DNA from: Lachnospiraceae bacterium KGMB03038 | GTDB taxonomy: Bacteria; Bacillota; Clostridia; Lachnospirales; Lachnospiraceae | Assembly: GCA_007361935.1 (NCBI GenBank) | Contig: CP041667.1 | Span: 2,880,501-2,944,500, forward strand | DNA: 64,000 bases | Direction of reading: 5' to 3' | Shown here: piece by piece, positions 25,530-34,181 of the stretch | How the letters are laid out: the number at the start of each line of letters is the position of its first letter | Numbering within the stretch: the first letter of the stretch is position 1 | Made by a program: the position numbers and the translations under genes | The notes under the pieces: model-generated | Databases searched by the model: none | Told to the model about the DNA's origin: nothing | What the model saw: only the letters and a program-made list of their open reading frames with translations

Positions 25530-25582
25530 AGCCCGCTCAAGATTAAACCAGTCCTGGTTTTCTGTTGAGGGGGCTTTCTTCA
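25530..25582 (+). terminator. Nested hairpin terminator after the MATE gene
   Basis: AGCCC-G-CTCAA (25530-25540) pairs with TTGAG-G-GGGCT (25565-25575), enclosing a second perfect hairpin AAACCA/TGGTTT (25545-25560); a T-rich TTTCTTC follows. Confidence 0.7.
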
Positions 25583-25680
25583 TACATAGGAATCTTTCAC
25601 CGAAGAATCAAGATATGATATAATTATAGGAAAATCCAACGTATCTCATTCTTAGAATCCTTGATAGGGGTGAAACTGAT

Positions 25681-26538
25681 ATGCCTATAACAGAAAACGA
25701 AATGGTAAAAGAATTGGAACAAAAAATCAAGTCTGGCAGCTGGAATAAAGTTGCCCCGGAAGATGCGATATGCGAGGACCTGGTAGGAATGCGCCTGTAT
25801 GATGAGCCGCTCTGGGACTTTGGCGACGCTCTTGACCCCTTATTTGAGACCTGGAAGAGACCTGAGGTTATACACCCAGAAGCAATGCTCCCAAGAGACT
25901 GGCTTGCTGAAGCCAAAACTGTCATCTCCTATTTTTTCCCATTTACGGAACAGATCAGACACGCCAACGCCGAAGACATGGCCCGCACATCCGATGCGTG
26001 GCTTCACGGCCGCATTGAAGGACAGGAAATGATCTCCTCCGTGGGCCGCGAATTGTGCCATATTCTTGAAAAAGCGGGTTATAAGGCTGTTTGTCCCTCT
26101 CTGGATCCCCGGTTTCGAATGTTGGCTGACTATACCTCCAACTGGTCTGAACGCCATGCGGCTTATATATGCGGATTAGGGACTTTTGGCCTTTCAAAAG
26201 GACTGATCACCAGCAAGGGCATTGCGGGGCGCTTTGGAAGCGTCATTACTTCCTGCGCCTTCCCAATCACAAAACGCCCCTATGAAGGGCTTACCGATTA
26301 CTGCATTATGTGCGGAAAGTGCCAGCGCAACTGTCCGGCCCATGCAATCGACAAAACCAAAGGCTGCCTGGCTGGGAAAGATCACGCGCTCTGTTCCGCG
26401 TATATCAAAGAGAATACCAGACCGCCGCATGGTCCACACAAGAAAGTACGCTATGGCTGTGGGAAATGCCAGGTGGATGTCCCCTGCGCTGCCGGGATCC
26501 CAAAGAGGAGAGGGATATCGGGTTCTATACTGGTTTGA
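25681..26538 (+). CDS. Epoxyqueuosine-reductase-like 4Fe-4S protein
   Basis: 285 residues. A QueG-like N-terminal region with LPRDWLAEAKTVISYFFPF, the central ICGLGTFGLSKGLITSKGIA, and a ferredoxin cluster motif YCIMCGKCQRNCPAHAI. A further set of cysteines near the end (YGCGKCQVDVPC) gives the second cluster as in QueG family proteins. QueG itself reduces epoxyqueuosine in tRNA using cobalamin; this shorter homologue belongs to the uncharacterised branch common in Clostridia, so another reduction is possible. Start with GGGGTGA upstream. Single gene; downstream, on the other strand, lies a decayed gene. Confidence 0.75.
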   Translation: MPITENEMVKELEQKIKSGSWNKVAPEDAICEDLVGMRLYDEPLWDFGDALDPLFETWKRPEVIHPEAMLPRDWLAEAKTVISYFFPFTEQIRHANAEDMARTSDAWLHGRIEGQEMISSVGRELCHILEKAGYKAVCPSLDPRFRMLADYTSNWSERHAAYICGLGTFGLSKGLITSKGIAGRFGSVITSCAFPITKRPYEGLTDYCIMCGKCQRNCPAHAIDKTKGCLAGKDHALCSAYIKENTRPPHGPHKKVRYGCGKCQVDVPCAAGIPKRRGISGSILV

Positions 26539-26735
26539 TCAAATGCTGTTCAAAAAAGTTTCAAACGTATTTGTGGCTCCGCTATGTTCAACGATTTTCC
26601 CAGCTATGACTTTATCAATATCAATCCCTGTAATTTTCAGGACTTTTCATCAGCCGCATGTTGACGAATCATTTTCATAGTATAATCAGGATACGTTTTT
26701 TCAAAACAATCAGATGCTGCTTCATCCCTTCATAA
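26539..26735 (-). pseudogene. Decayed C-terminus of an ester-cyclase/SnoaL-like gene
   Basis: On the minus strand the frame ends KITGIDIDKVIAGKIVEHSG followed by ATNTFETFLNSI and TGA at 26539. The pattern 'GKIVEHWGAxNT' is typical of the last strand of SnoaL-like (NTF2 fold) ester cyclases. Upstream in the same frame EAASDCFEKTYPDYTMKM is readable but interrupted by TGA codons and no start remains. About 200 bp survive. The assignment rests on one short motif. Confidence 0.4.
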
Positions 26736-26769
26736 ACAACTTTTGACTGCTTGGTCTATTAAGAAAAGT

Positions 26770-26789
26770 GGGGCAGAATTACCTGCCCC
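26770..26789 (-). terminator. Terminator overlapping the yjdF stop codon
   Basis: GGGGCAG (26770-26776) and CTGCCCC (26783-26789) pair perfectly around six bases; on the minus strand ACTTTTCTT follows. The yjdF stop TAA (26779-26781) lies in the loop. Confidence 0.65.
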
Positions 26790-27195
26790 TATGCTTCTCC
26801 TTCTTTTTCTGCTGTTTCAGTTCAAACTTTCGCTCTTTTTCTGCTTCCCGGTTTTCCCGGTTCACAGTCCTGCGCTCCGTTTTTGACTGCTCCTGCTGTA
26901 ATTTCAAAGCCTGCTGTGATTTTGTGCCGATCCCGTGATTTTGCATCTGTTTGCGCACTTCTCGCTGTACTCGTTTCGGATTACGGCTGGCTTCTTTTAC
27001 ATCAGCTGCCACAGCCGGACTAAATCTCAGACGATCGTAGTGTTTCAGAACAAACCCATATACCTCATAGTCTCTTGGCTCCGCCCCAAAGGTTACCTTA
27101 CATACAGATAACTTCCCCTCCGATATCCATTCAAAAACGCCTATCCAGAAAGGGTCCTCGAAAAATACTGTCAATCTGCCCGATACTTTGTCCAT
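26779..27195 (-). CDS. yjdF: YjdF family protein (DUF2992)
   Basis: 138 residues. N-terminal beta-rich half SGRLTVFFEDPFWIGVFEW and FGAEPRDYEVYGFVL are family hallmarks; the C-terminal half (from about 75) is a long, highly charged Lys/Glu/Gln helix ending KKKEKHRGR, with NPKRVQREVRKQ. Function is not known; the gene is controlled in many Firmicutes by the yjdF riboswitch, which answers to azaaromatic compounds, suggesting a role in handling such toxic molecules. The riboswitch is present upstream here, and AAGGAGG precedes the ATG. Confidence 0.9.
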   Translation of the reverse strand: MDKVSGRLTVFFEDPFWIGVFEWISEGKLSVCKVTFGAEPRDYEVYGFVLKHYDRLRFSPAVAADVKEASRNPKRVQREVRKQMQNHGIGTKSQQALKLQQEQSKTERRTVNRENREAEKERKFELKQQKKKEKHRGR

Positions 27196-27202
27196 GACAA
27201 TT

Positions 27203-27337
27203 CCTCCTTAAATAATTGTAATGAACAAAGAACGGACGACCCTAAGGAGGGAGGGTTACTTACACCCAAAGGTGCGGCCGGGCTACCTACCGGCTCTGTA
27301 AGAGATCGCCTCTTACGTTGCGTTTTTATCTTTGCTC
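27203..27337 (-). ncRNA. yjdF riboswitch (azaaromatic-sensing RNA) with anti-Shine-Dalgarno
   Basis: Directly upstream of yjdF. On the minus strand the ends GAGCAAAGA (27329-27337) and UCUUUGUUC (27223-27231) form a nine-base-pair P1 stem. Inside are GUAAGAG/CUCUUAC (perfect 7 bp), GCCGG/CCGGC around UAGGUAG, CACC/GGGUG and ACCC/GGGU. The segment CCUCCUUA (27243-27250) is fully complementary to UAAGGAGG of the yjdF ribosome site (27203-27210), a direct means of translational control. Identity rests on gene context plus this folded architecture, not on a covariance-model search. Confidence 0.8.
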
Positions 27338-27444
27338 CTTAATTCTATCACATCCACAACTGGTTATCTACAAGAATTATTTGATTATTTTAGGCAGACA
27401 TAATAGAATACAGATATCTATAATCTAAGGGAGGGGATGATCTA

Positions 27445-28209
27445 TTGAATACCGTATTTCAGAGAACAGAAATCACAGAACCAGCTTTATTCAGCCCATC
27501 TGATACAACCAAAAAAATCGATGATTTTCCAGAAATATGTGTTTCCACATTTTCGGAAAATATCATTCAAAAATTTTCTTCTATGAGCAATACTAAAAAG
27601 ATTGCAGAACTCTATACCGCCAACGGCAGTCTGCCCGTATACAAAACACGATACAAAGATACCGATATTGCTTTTTACATGTCCAGAGTGGGCGCCCCGG
27701 CATGTGTTGCGGGCTTTGAAGAAATCATTGCTATGGGCGCAGAAAAGTTTGTGCTGTTCGGCTCCTGCGGTGTCTTGGACGATGAAAAGGTAAAAGACCG
27801 CTTCATTATCCCGGTTTCCGCCGTTCGTGATGAAGGTACCAGCTATCACTATACAGCGCCATCGCCGGAGATCGAAGCAGATCTACATTCTATCCAAATT
27901 TTAGAAAAAGTCCTGAAAACCTGCGGATACCCTTACATAAAAGGCAAGACATGGACTTCTGATGCCATTTACAGGGAAACACTCCCACTGATCCAGGAGC
28001 GCAGGCAGGCGGGCTGTCTTGCAGCAGAAATGGAGTGTGCGGCTATGCTGGCAGCCGCAAAATACCGCCATATTCCATTTATCCAATTCCTATATGGGGC
28101 GGATAACCTTAGTTCTGAAACATGGGAGATCCGGGATCTGGCTCTGTATGGACTTACTAATGCGGAAAAATATATGGTTCTTGCTTTTGAGTGCGGTCTT
28201 GCTTTGTAA
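27445..28209 (+). CDS. Nucleoside phosphorylase (uridine phosphorylase-like)
   Basis: 254 residues, starting with TTG at 27445 after a GGGAGGGG ribosome site. FVLFGSCGVLD carries the phosphate-binding glycine turn of the NP-I family; AAEMECAAMLAAAKY holds the Met-Glu ribose-binding pair; YGADNLSSETWEIRDL the late catalytic Asp. It splits a nucleoside with phosphate to base and ribose-1-phosphate. Resembles the uridine/purine nucleoside phosphorylase group; base specificity is unclear. Single gene with a strong terminator. Confidence 0.82.
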   Translation: MNTVFQRTEITEPALFSPSDTTKKIDDFPEICVSTFSENIIQKFSSMSNTKKIAELYTANGSLPVYKTRYKDTDIAFYMSRVGAPACVAGFEEIIAMGAEKFVLFGSCGVLDDEKVKDRFIIPVSAVRDEGTSYHYTAPSPEIEADLHSIQILEKVLKTCGYPYIKGKTWTSDAIYRETLPLIQERRQAGCLAAEMECAAMLAAAKYRHIPFIQFLYGADNLSSETWEIRDLALYGLTNAEKYMVLAFECGLAL

Positions 28210-28236
28210 TTGCTTTTAAGTCGATGATGCAAAAAG

Positions 28237-28268
28237 CCCGGAAATGCTGGGGTTATGGCATTTCCGGG
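28237..28268 (+). terminator. Terminator after the nucleoside phosphorylase gene
   Basis: Perfect 11-bp stem CCCGGAAATGC / GCATTTCCGGG with a 10-base loop, 27 bp past the stop codon. An A5 tract precedes it and the following tract is only moderately T-rich. Confidence 0.6.
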
Positions 28269-28269
28269 G

Positions 28270-28958
28270 TTCTGTCTGTTGCTCGCATACAAAATCTTAT
28301 TGCTATACTTCTTTGTATGGGATGTATGGTTCTATCTGGTTTTACATGTATTCCACTGCCTCAGGTCCACAGACTGTACTGAACGATGTTATCAATTTGT
28401 TATCATGTTTGTGTTGTCACTCAAAAACTCTTGTAATATCCTGATATCGGTGATCACACGGTAAATCTCTAAATACTCGTTGCTTTCTGCTAATACCATC
28501 CATATTTTCTGTTCCTATCGTCGCAGATAAAAGCTGGGGCAAAACCGTCGTACTATTACAAATTTTCATTACTAAATATTCACCACGCTCTCCAACTACA
28601 TTATTTGCGCTACTACCTTTACACCATCTTAATTCTTTTATAACCATACTATAATACATCTGATTTTTAAGCAATGCACAGAGCTTAGTACTGATGACGA
28701 TTGTTATAATCGGTATCTACTTAGGCCTTAGGCGTGAATTTTCCATACTTATCGGCTTTCTGGTAATTGTGCTCATTACGATAAGTCTGGTATAAATGCC
28801 GGCGGCGCAAAAGATATGCTACTGGAACTGTTCAACCGTATTATCAGTGCTTACCCTTAAAATACACCATTATTTATATTGAGAAAGAGTTCTTATCTTG
28901 ATAGTATAATACATAAGCGATTATCAAATCTTTATCTTATAAAAGAGGAGAAATTAAA
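28270..28958. other. Gene-poor stretch with short open-frame debris
   Basis: No convincing intact gene. A plus-strand 28255-28464 frame is hydrophobic (AYKILLLYFFVWDVWFYLVL), a minus-strand 28417-28674 frame lacks a ribosome site, and a plus-strand frame at about 28694-28792 encodes one membrane helix (MTIVIIGIYLGLRREFSILI then GFLVIVLITISLV). Just downstream the plus frame AGGAKDMLLELFNRIISAYP ends at TAA 28860. These look like fragments left by decay or by mobile elements. A plausible ribosome site AGAGGAG for the next gene is at 28944-28950. Confidence 0.4.
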
Positions 28959-30073
28959 ATGGCAGAAATTAAAGCATTGCTAGTAGGAGTAAGTGACTAT
29001 TCAGCGGTCGTGGTAGATAATTTACCTTTTTTGCATTAATGATATACAAGAGGTATCAAATGCATTAATTACAGGGCTAAATGCTGACAGTTCTAACATT
29101 ATTATATGCGGTGATACTAAAGGAAAAGTATCTGCAAATGACTTCTTAATCTCTTTACAAAAAGCGGTTTCAATTATAGAGAAGGACGACACTTTTATTT
29201 TTTACTTTTCCGGACATGGAGGGAACTCCTCTGTTCAACATAGATTGTTATTAAGCGATGGTTATGCCAATACTCAAAATATAATAGATGAATTAAGCTC
29301 AGTCCAAGCTCAAAATAAAATTATAATTTTAGATAGTTGTATGTCTGGAAATTTTTCTATAACGCATACTTCAGATTTTCCAAAATCTATGTCTTTAGAA
29401 GATTTTGTTAGTAAAGGATATGTTGTACTTTCATCATGCAACGATAAACAATATTCTTATGGACATCCTCAAAAACCTATGAGTTTATTTACAATATGGA
29501 ATAAAAACAACCCATCTTATCACCAAAACCCTATTTTTAGATCTGATCTAGGGGGGACCATCTTTTTTTCGGTACAGAATTATGTTCCATATCAGATAAA
29601 ATCTTTTTATGAAGAAAGTGATAAATACATCATTTATTCAGTGGATCCTATACATAACGGAATTGCAAAAAGATACGTTGTCGAAATCATTTTAAAAGAA
29701 CTTTTTACGAAATATCCCAAATCAATTATGAAATAGTTGATAAATTAAAATTTTTAGATATATACAAAACTCAAAGATCAGAATATCGCTGGAAAGGGAA
29801 GGCTACGAATATTATCTTTTGCTATTTTGGACGAGATGAAGAAGATTTATTAGATGGAAATTATATATGCCATACAACATGGGTGAATAAAACACAAGAT
29901 AAGGCACATTGGTATAGGCTATATGATAATTGTGAAATGATCAATGATATTCACTTTAAATTCCATCCATATAATAATAGCTTTAAACTGTTACGCTGAA
30001 AAATACAGGAACAAAAGAAGAATTATACGTGGAACAAATGAGAATTGTTAAAGGACTAGTTACTTTAAGATAA
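28959..30073 (+). pseudogene. Caspase-like (peptidase C14) protein gene with frame disruptions
   Basis: ATG at 28959 with AGAGGAG upstream. The first frame reads MAEIKALLVGVSDYSAVVVD, the opening strand of caspase-fold proteases, then shifts after a T6 run at 29027-29032. Removing one T restores LPFCINDIQEVSNALITGLN and leads into IFYFSGHGGNSS (catalytic His) and KIIILDSCMSGNFS (catalytic Cys), so the active-site dyad is intact in the middle frame. A second shift near 29710-29735 leads to ISQINYEIVDKLKFLDIYKT and on to FHPYNNSFKLLR; a third near 29998 gives EELYVEQMRIVKGLVTLR and TAA at 30071. The total would be about 370 residues. Three indels suggest decay or sequence error. The gene is AT-rich and followed 52 bp later by a membrane protein gene. 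Confidence 0.75.
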
Positions 30074-30125
30074 AAAGTTATTTCTTTATATAATATTAAT
30101 TATTTTCCAGAAGGGGTTATTACAA

Positions 30126-30776
30126 ATGAAAGAACAAGTATTTATTAAAAAAAATATCTTTACTAGCGTAATGTTTGGAGCTGTTTTTCTTTTTGTTCTT
30201 TTTGAAAGTATCTTTTATAGACATAATCTATCAGGAATTGCTTTTCTAATATCCATACCGATTTTTATATTGTCTCTAATAAAAATCATTATTGATATAT
30301 CAGAAGATATAAATGATAAAATCACCTCATTTTTAAACAATGTTGAAAATTATCCAACATACTATGATGATTTTTCATGGGAATATCTGGAACAAATAAG
30401 AGGATGTAATGATACTACTTTTAAAGACACAATTGAAAACATTATATCTGATAAACCCAATTTGAGTCATTTGAAAGATGCTTTATTTAATTACTATCAC
30501 TCAAGAAAATACAGAAGAACTATACGTTCTTGCAGAAGATTCTTTTTATACATATATTATGCCTTACTTATGATAGTACTTCTACTTCTGTTACTACATG
30601 CAGAATTATACCATCTTCTTAGCAATAGTCCGTTCTTTTCATCTATAAATATGGATTTATTTACCTTATGGTCTTTAATAATCCTACTCTTTGAAATAAT
30701 GATGAAAAATATAGTAGAAGATATTATATCAGTTATTATTCAAAAATTCATCGGAATTAACCTTGAATATTATTAA
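30126..30776 (+). CDS. Uncharacterised four-helix membrane protein next to the caspase-like gene
   Basis: 216 residues, very AT-rich. Two helices near the N-terminus (about 14-27 and 36-55), a soluble stretch of about 85 residues with many Asp/Asn/Tyr, then two long helices (about 140-158 and 178-192) and an amphipathic end IVEDIISVIIQKFIGINLEYY split across the last residues. AAGGGG lies 9-14 bases before the ATG. I do not recognise the family. Same strand as and 52 bp behind the caspase-like gene, so it may be the partner: bacterial caspase-type proteases often activate a membrane-acting effector, but nothing in this protein proves a pore or a cleavage site. Confidence 0.6.
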   Translation: MKEQVFIKKNIFTSVMFGAVFLFVLFESIFYRHNLSGIAFLISIPIFILSLIKIIIDISEDINDKITSFLNNVENYPTYYDDFSWEYLEQIRGCNDTTFKDTIENIISDKPNLSHLKDALFNYYHSRKYRRTIRSCRRFFLYIYYALLMIVLLLLLLHAELYHLLSNSPFFSSINMDLFTLWSLIILLFEIMMKNIVEDIISVIIQKFIGINLEYY

Positions 30777-30810
30777 AATATTGTCATTTGATTGTCACTA
30801 GACATAGAAA

Positions 30811-30847
30811 GAGCCAAGAAAGCTCGTAAATAGGCATTTCTTGGCTC
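30811..30847. terminator. Bidirectional hairpin between the membrane protein gene and guaA
   Basis: GAGCCAAGAAA (30811-30821) and TTTCTTGGCTC (30837-30847) form a perfect 11-bp stem with a 15-base loop, in the gap between convergent genes. T-runs on both sides are weak. Confidence 0.6.
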
Positions 30848-30854
30848 ATATATT

Positions 30855-32402
30855 TTACTCAAACTCTATCGTCCCCGGCGGCTTACTGGTCAGATCATAC
30901 ATGACCCGATTAACCCCCTTGACCTCATTAATGATCCGGCTCATCACCTTATTCAGCACCTCAAACGGGATCTCCGCCGCCTCAGCGGTCATAAAGTCGA
31001 TGGTCTTCACCGCCCGCAGTGCCACTGCATAGTCATAAGTCCGCTCATCACCCATAACGCCTACGCTTCTCATATTTGTTAAAGCGGCAAAATACTGGTT
31101 GATATCCTGATCCAGTCCGGCCTTAGCGATTTCTTCCCGGTAAATCGCGTCCGCATCCTGGACGATCTTTACCTTTTCTTCCGTCACCTCGCCGATGATA
31201 CGGATACCAAGTCCCGGTCCTGGGAATGGCTGACGGAATACCAGCTCTTTCGGGATTCCCAGCTCCAGTCCGGCCTTACGCACCTCGTCTTTAAAAAGAT
31301 CTCTTAATGGCTCAATGATCTCTTTGAAATCTACAAAGTCAGGAAGTCCGCCCACGTTATGGTGGGATTTAATCACAGCAGACTCACCGCCCAGACCGCT
31401 TTCCACCACATCCGGATAAATCGTTCCCTGAGCAAGGAAGTCTACAGCGCCGATCTTCTTTGCCTCTTCCTCGAATACACGGATAAATTCTTCCCCTATG
31501 ATCTTCCGCTTCTGTTCTGGCTCTGTTACGCCTGCCAGTTTCTTATAATATCTCTCCTGCGCATTTACGCGGATGAAATTCAGGTCGAAATCACCTTCCG
31601 GCCCGAAGACGGATTCCACCTCGTCTCCCTCATTTTTACGCAGAAGTCCATGGTCTACAAATACGCATGTCAACTGTTTTCCAATCGCTCTGGAAAGCAG
31701 GCCCGCGGCGACAGAAGAATCCACACCGCCGGACAGCGCCAGCAGCACTTTGCCATCTCCTACTTTCTCACGGATCTGTTTGATAGACTCTTCTACAAAG
31801 GAATCCATCTTCCAATCACCGGAACAGCCGCAGACTTTCTTTACGAAATTATCGATCATCTTCGTTCCTTCCGCCGTGTGCAGCACCTCTGGATGGAACT
31901 GGATCGCATACAGTCCCGCCTCCGCGTTTTCCGCCGCGGCCACCGGGCAGTCTGCCGTATGGGCTGTGATCTCAAATCCAGGCGCGATCTTGGAAATATA
32001 ATCAAAATGGCTCATCCAGCAGATCGTCTTTTCAGACACATCGGCAAAGACTTTGGAAGCCGTTTTATCGATCAGCACTTCCGTCTTTCCGTATTCTCTT
32101 ACCTTCGCCCGCTCTACGGTTCCTCCCAGCACATGCATCATCAACTGGGCGCCGTAACACAGCCCCAATACAGGGATTCCCAACTCGAACAGTTCCCTGG
32201 AGTATGTGGGCGAATCTTCCAGATAACAGCTATTTGGTCCGCCTGTCAGAATGATCCCCTTAGGGTTCATTCCCTTGATGGTCTCAAGATCCGTCTTGTA
32301 AGAATAGATCTCACAGTATACATTGCTTTCCCGGACGCGTCTTGCGACCAGCTGGTTATACTGACCCCCAAAATCTAGGACAATGACTAACTCTCTCTTC
32401 AA
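30855..32402 (-). CDS. guaA: GMP synthase (glutamine-hydrolysing)
   Basis: 515 residues, full family length. Start is a TTG at 32402 with GGAGG eight bases upstream. The N-terminal class I glutamine amidotransferase has Cys82 in VLGLCYGAQLM and the His/Glu of IQFHPEV; the ATP pyrophosphatase domain has the PP-loop LSGGVDSSVAAGLL at about 225-240; the C-terminal dimerisation domain ends VNRVMYDLTSKPPGTIEFE. Converts XMP, ATP and glutamine to GMP in the cytosol. Single gene with a good promoter at 32498-32526 and no purine riboswitch that I can see. Confidence 0.97.
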   Translation of the reverse strand: MKRELVIVLDFGGQYNQLVARRVRESNVYCEIYSYKTDLETIKGMNPKGIILTGGPNSCYLEDSPTYSRELFELGIPVLGLCYGAQLMMHVLGGTVERAKVREYGKTEVLIDKTASKVFADVSEKTICWMSHFDYISKIAPGFEITAHTADCPVAAAENAEAGLYAIQFHPEVLHTAEGTKMIDNFVKKVCGCSGDWKMDSFVEESIKQIREKVGDGKVLLALSGGVDSSVAAGLLSRAIGKQLTCVFVDHGLLRKNEGDEVESVFGPEGDFDLNFIRVNAQERYYKKLAGVTEPEQKRKIIGEEFIRVFEEEAKKIGAVDFLAQGTIYPDVVESGLGGESAVIKSHHNVGGLPDFVDFKEIIEPLRDLFKDEVRKAGLELGIPKELVFRQPFPGPGLGIRIIGEVTEEKVKIVQDADAIYREEIAKAGLDQDINQYFAALTNMRSVGVMGDERTYDYAVALRAVKTIDFMTAEAAEIPFEVLNKVMSRIINEVKGVNRVMYDLTSKPPGTIEFE

Positions 32403-32497
32403 CTTATGTTCCTCCTTATCTGCCAGATTCTTTCCTGACAGGTTTTTCTTTAACAGGTTTTTGCATTTCTTTCCCGTCTTTGCGACGTCTTAGCTTC

Positions 32498-32526
32498 ATT
32501 ATAAAGTAGCCGCCCCCTATTTACAA
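32498..32526 (-). promoter_or_regulatory. Promoter of guaA
   Basis: Minus strand -35 TTGTAA (32521-32526), 17-base spacer and perfect -10 TATAAT (32498-32503). The leader of roughly 85-90 bases has no purine-aptamer-like core. Confidence 0.7.
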
Positions 32527-32604
32527 TCACCATTTCTCTTTTCCCGAAAAATACCGTTGAAAATAATTCACACCGTCTCTCTCAAGAACATCCTTCTCGA
32601 ATTC

Positions 32605-33969
32605 CTAGGAAATTGCCTGATGTTTCCATTTTTCGCTGTAATACCGGAAGATAAAGCAGCCTCCCCGCACCAGCCAGTCGATGACCATAGCCACCCACAC
32701 GCCAAAGACTCCCAGTCCCATATATTTTCCCAAAATGTAACTGAAAATGATGCGGAAGATCCACATAGACACAACGGAAATAATCATGCACATCTTTGCG
32801 TCTCCGGACGCCCGAAAGGTAGCCGGCAGGGTAAAAGACATCGGCCAAAACAAGATACAGCAGATCGCGTAAAACACAATGATCTGCCGGGTCGTCTGTG
32901 CAGTCAGGTCCGAAAGATTATATGCCTTTAAGATCACCGGAAGCAGCGCCACTATAACCGCGTTCGCTATCACCATACTGATATGGGTAATGATCAGCAG
33001 TTTTTTTGTATAGTATTTTACCTGTTCATAGTCTCCCGCTCCCACACACCGGGCAATGACGGTCGTCACCGCAAGGGCGATAGCCATTCCTGGCAGCACC
33101 TGGAACGAAGCCAGTACATTAGACACTGCGTTTGCCGCGATCGCATAAGTCCCAAATGTGGACACCAAACTGAGCACAATAATCTTTCCAAGCTGGAACA
33201 TGCTGTTCTCCAAACCATTTGGCACGCCAATGCTCAAAATCTTCCGGATCAGAGACCAGTCGGGACGATACCGTAATTTTGCCTCGATAAAAATGTCTCT
33301 TCTCTTATCACAAAGCAGAATGATGATCAGCACAGCCGCTACGATCCTGGACACTAACGTTGGGATTGCCACTCCCTCCGTCCCCCGGTGGAATCCATAG
33401 ATCAAAATCGCGTTTCCGCTCACGTTGACCACATTCATGACAATCGAAACCCGCATGGAAATCTTCGAATTTCCCATGGTACGGAAAATAGCCGCGCCTC
33501 CGTTGTAGAGGGCGATAAAAGGGATGGATGCCGTCACGATCAGCAAATATGTATTGGCATGTCCCATAACATCCGGCTCGATTTGGCCAAACACCCCGTG
33601 AAGGATCCAGTCCTTGAACACATAGATCAGTATCGTTACCGCCGCCGCGCAGATCGTGATAAACCAGATCAGCTGCGTGGCAGATCTGCACGCTCCTTCT
33701 TTCCGTTTCTGCCCCAGATACTGACCGGATACTACTGCCCCTCCAGTAGCCAGCGCCGCAAACAGGTTGATCAGCAGCACCATGATATTATCTACCAAAG
33801 ATACGCCGGATACAGCCGCCTCGCCCACACTGGCTACCATGATGCTGTCGGCCATTCCCACCAGAACAGCCAGAAATTGTTCTACGATCAGCGGCAGGAT
33901 CAGTACCCGAAGATCCCGGTTGCTGAACAGATACTGGCTCCTGTCTTTTTTCTCCGCTATCGCTGTCAT
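32605..33969 (-). CDS. MATE family efflux transporter
   Basis: 454 residues from the ATG at 33969; a weak AAGGCGA ribosome site lies 11 bases upstream, while the 27-residue extension to 34050 lacks one and runs through the promoter region. Twelve membrane segments, with VEQFLAVLVGMADSIMVASV and GEAAVSGVSLVDNI near the N-terminus. Very similar in its first half to the MATE protein at 2035-3420. Exporter of unknown compound. Its upstream region holds two palindromes (33981-34001 imperfect; 34026-34037 perfect), consistent with repression. Confidence 0.88.
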   Translation of the reverse strand: MTAIAEKKDRSQYLFSNRDLRVLILPLIVEQFLAVLVGMADSIMVASVGEAAVSGVSLVDNIMVLLINLFAALATGGAVVSGQYLGQKRKEGACRSATQLIWFITICAAAVTILIYVFKDWILHGVFGQIEPDVMGHANTYLLIVTASIPFIALYNGGAAIFRTMGNSKISMRVSIVMNVVNVSGNAILIYGFHRGTEGVAIPTLVSRIVAAVLIIILLCDKRRDIFIEAKLRYRPDWSLIRKILSIGVPNGLENSMFQLGKIIVLSLVSTFGTYAIAANAVSNVLASFQVLPGMAIALAVTTVIARCVGAGDYEQVKYYTKKLLIITHISMVIANAVIVALLPVILKAYNLSDLTAQTTRQIIVFYAICCILFWPMSFTLPATFRASGDAKMCMIISVVSMWIFRIIFSYILGKYMGLGVFGVWVAMVIDWLVRGGCFIFRYYSEKWKHQAIS

Positions 33970-33977
33970 ATTTACAA

Positions 33978-34037
33978 GTCGCCTTCTTTCGTAACAAACT
34001 TCACGTTTGTAATAAATTTCCCAATCAAGTATACTTG
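33978..34037. promoter_or_regulatory. Palindromes upstream of the MATE gene
   Basis: CAAGTATACTTG (34026-34037) is a perfect 12-bp palindrome; ACAAAC/GTTTGT arms around TTCAC form an inverted repeat at about 33983-34001. Both lie in the 5' region of the MATE gene and are candidate operators; no clear promoter boxes were found. Confidence 0.4.
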
Positions 34038-34181
34038 TTTTTCCTCGCAAAGTATAGATAAACCTGAAAAATATTTCTTTTCCATTAAATGATTTCTCTT
34101 GACATATCTGCCATCATACCGGCTGCGGCGGGAAACCAAGAACCGTTTGTTCCAGATCTTCCACCGCAAAATATGTATCCT

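Noticed and set aside
28417..28674. 85-codon minus-strand frame
   Set aside because: No ribosome site, odd composition and no recognisable motif; treated as debris.
31359..32378. 339-codon plus-strand frame opposite guaA
   Set aside because: Shadow of a highly conserved gene; composition is Arg/His/Leu-rich and without domain features.
32408..32500. Short upstream frame (27 codons) ending at the guaA ribosome site
   Set aside because: Its ATG overlaps the -10 box TATAAT, so it would lie upstream of the transcript start, and it has no ribosome site.
32403..32604. Purine riboswitch upstream of guaA
   Set aside because: No three-way-junction core or conserved loop sequences were found in the short leader.
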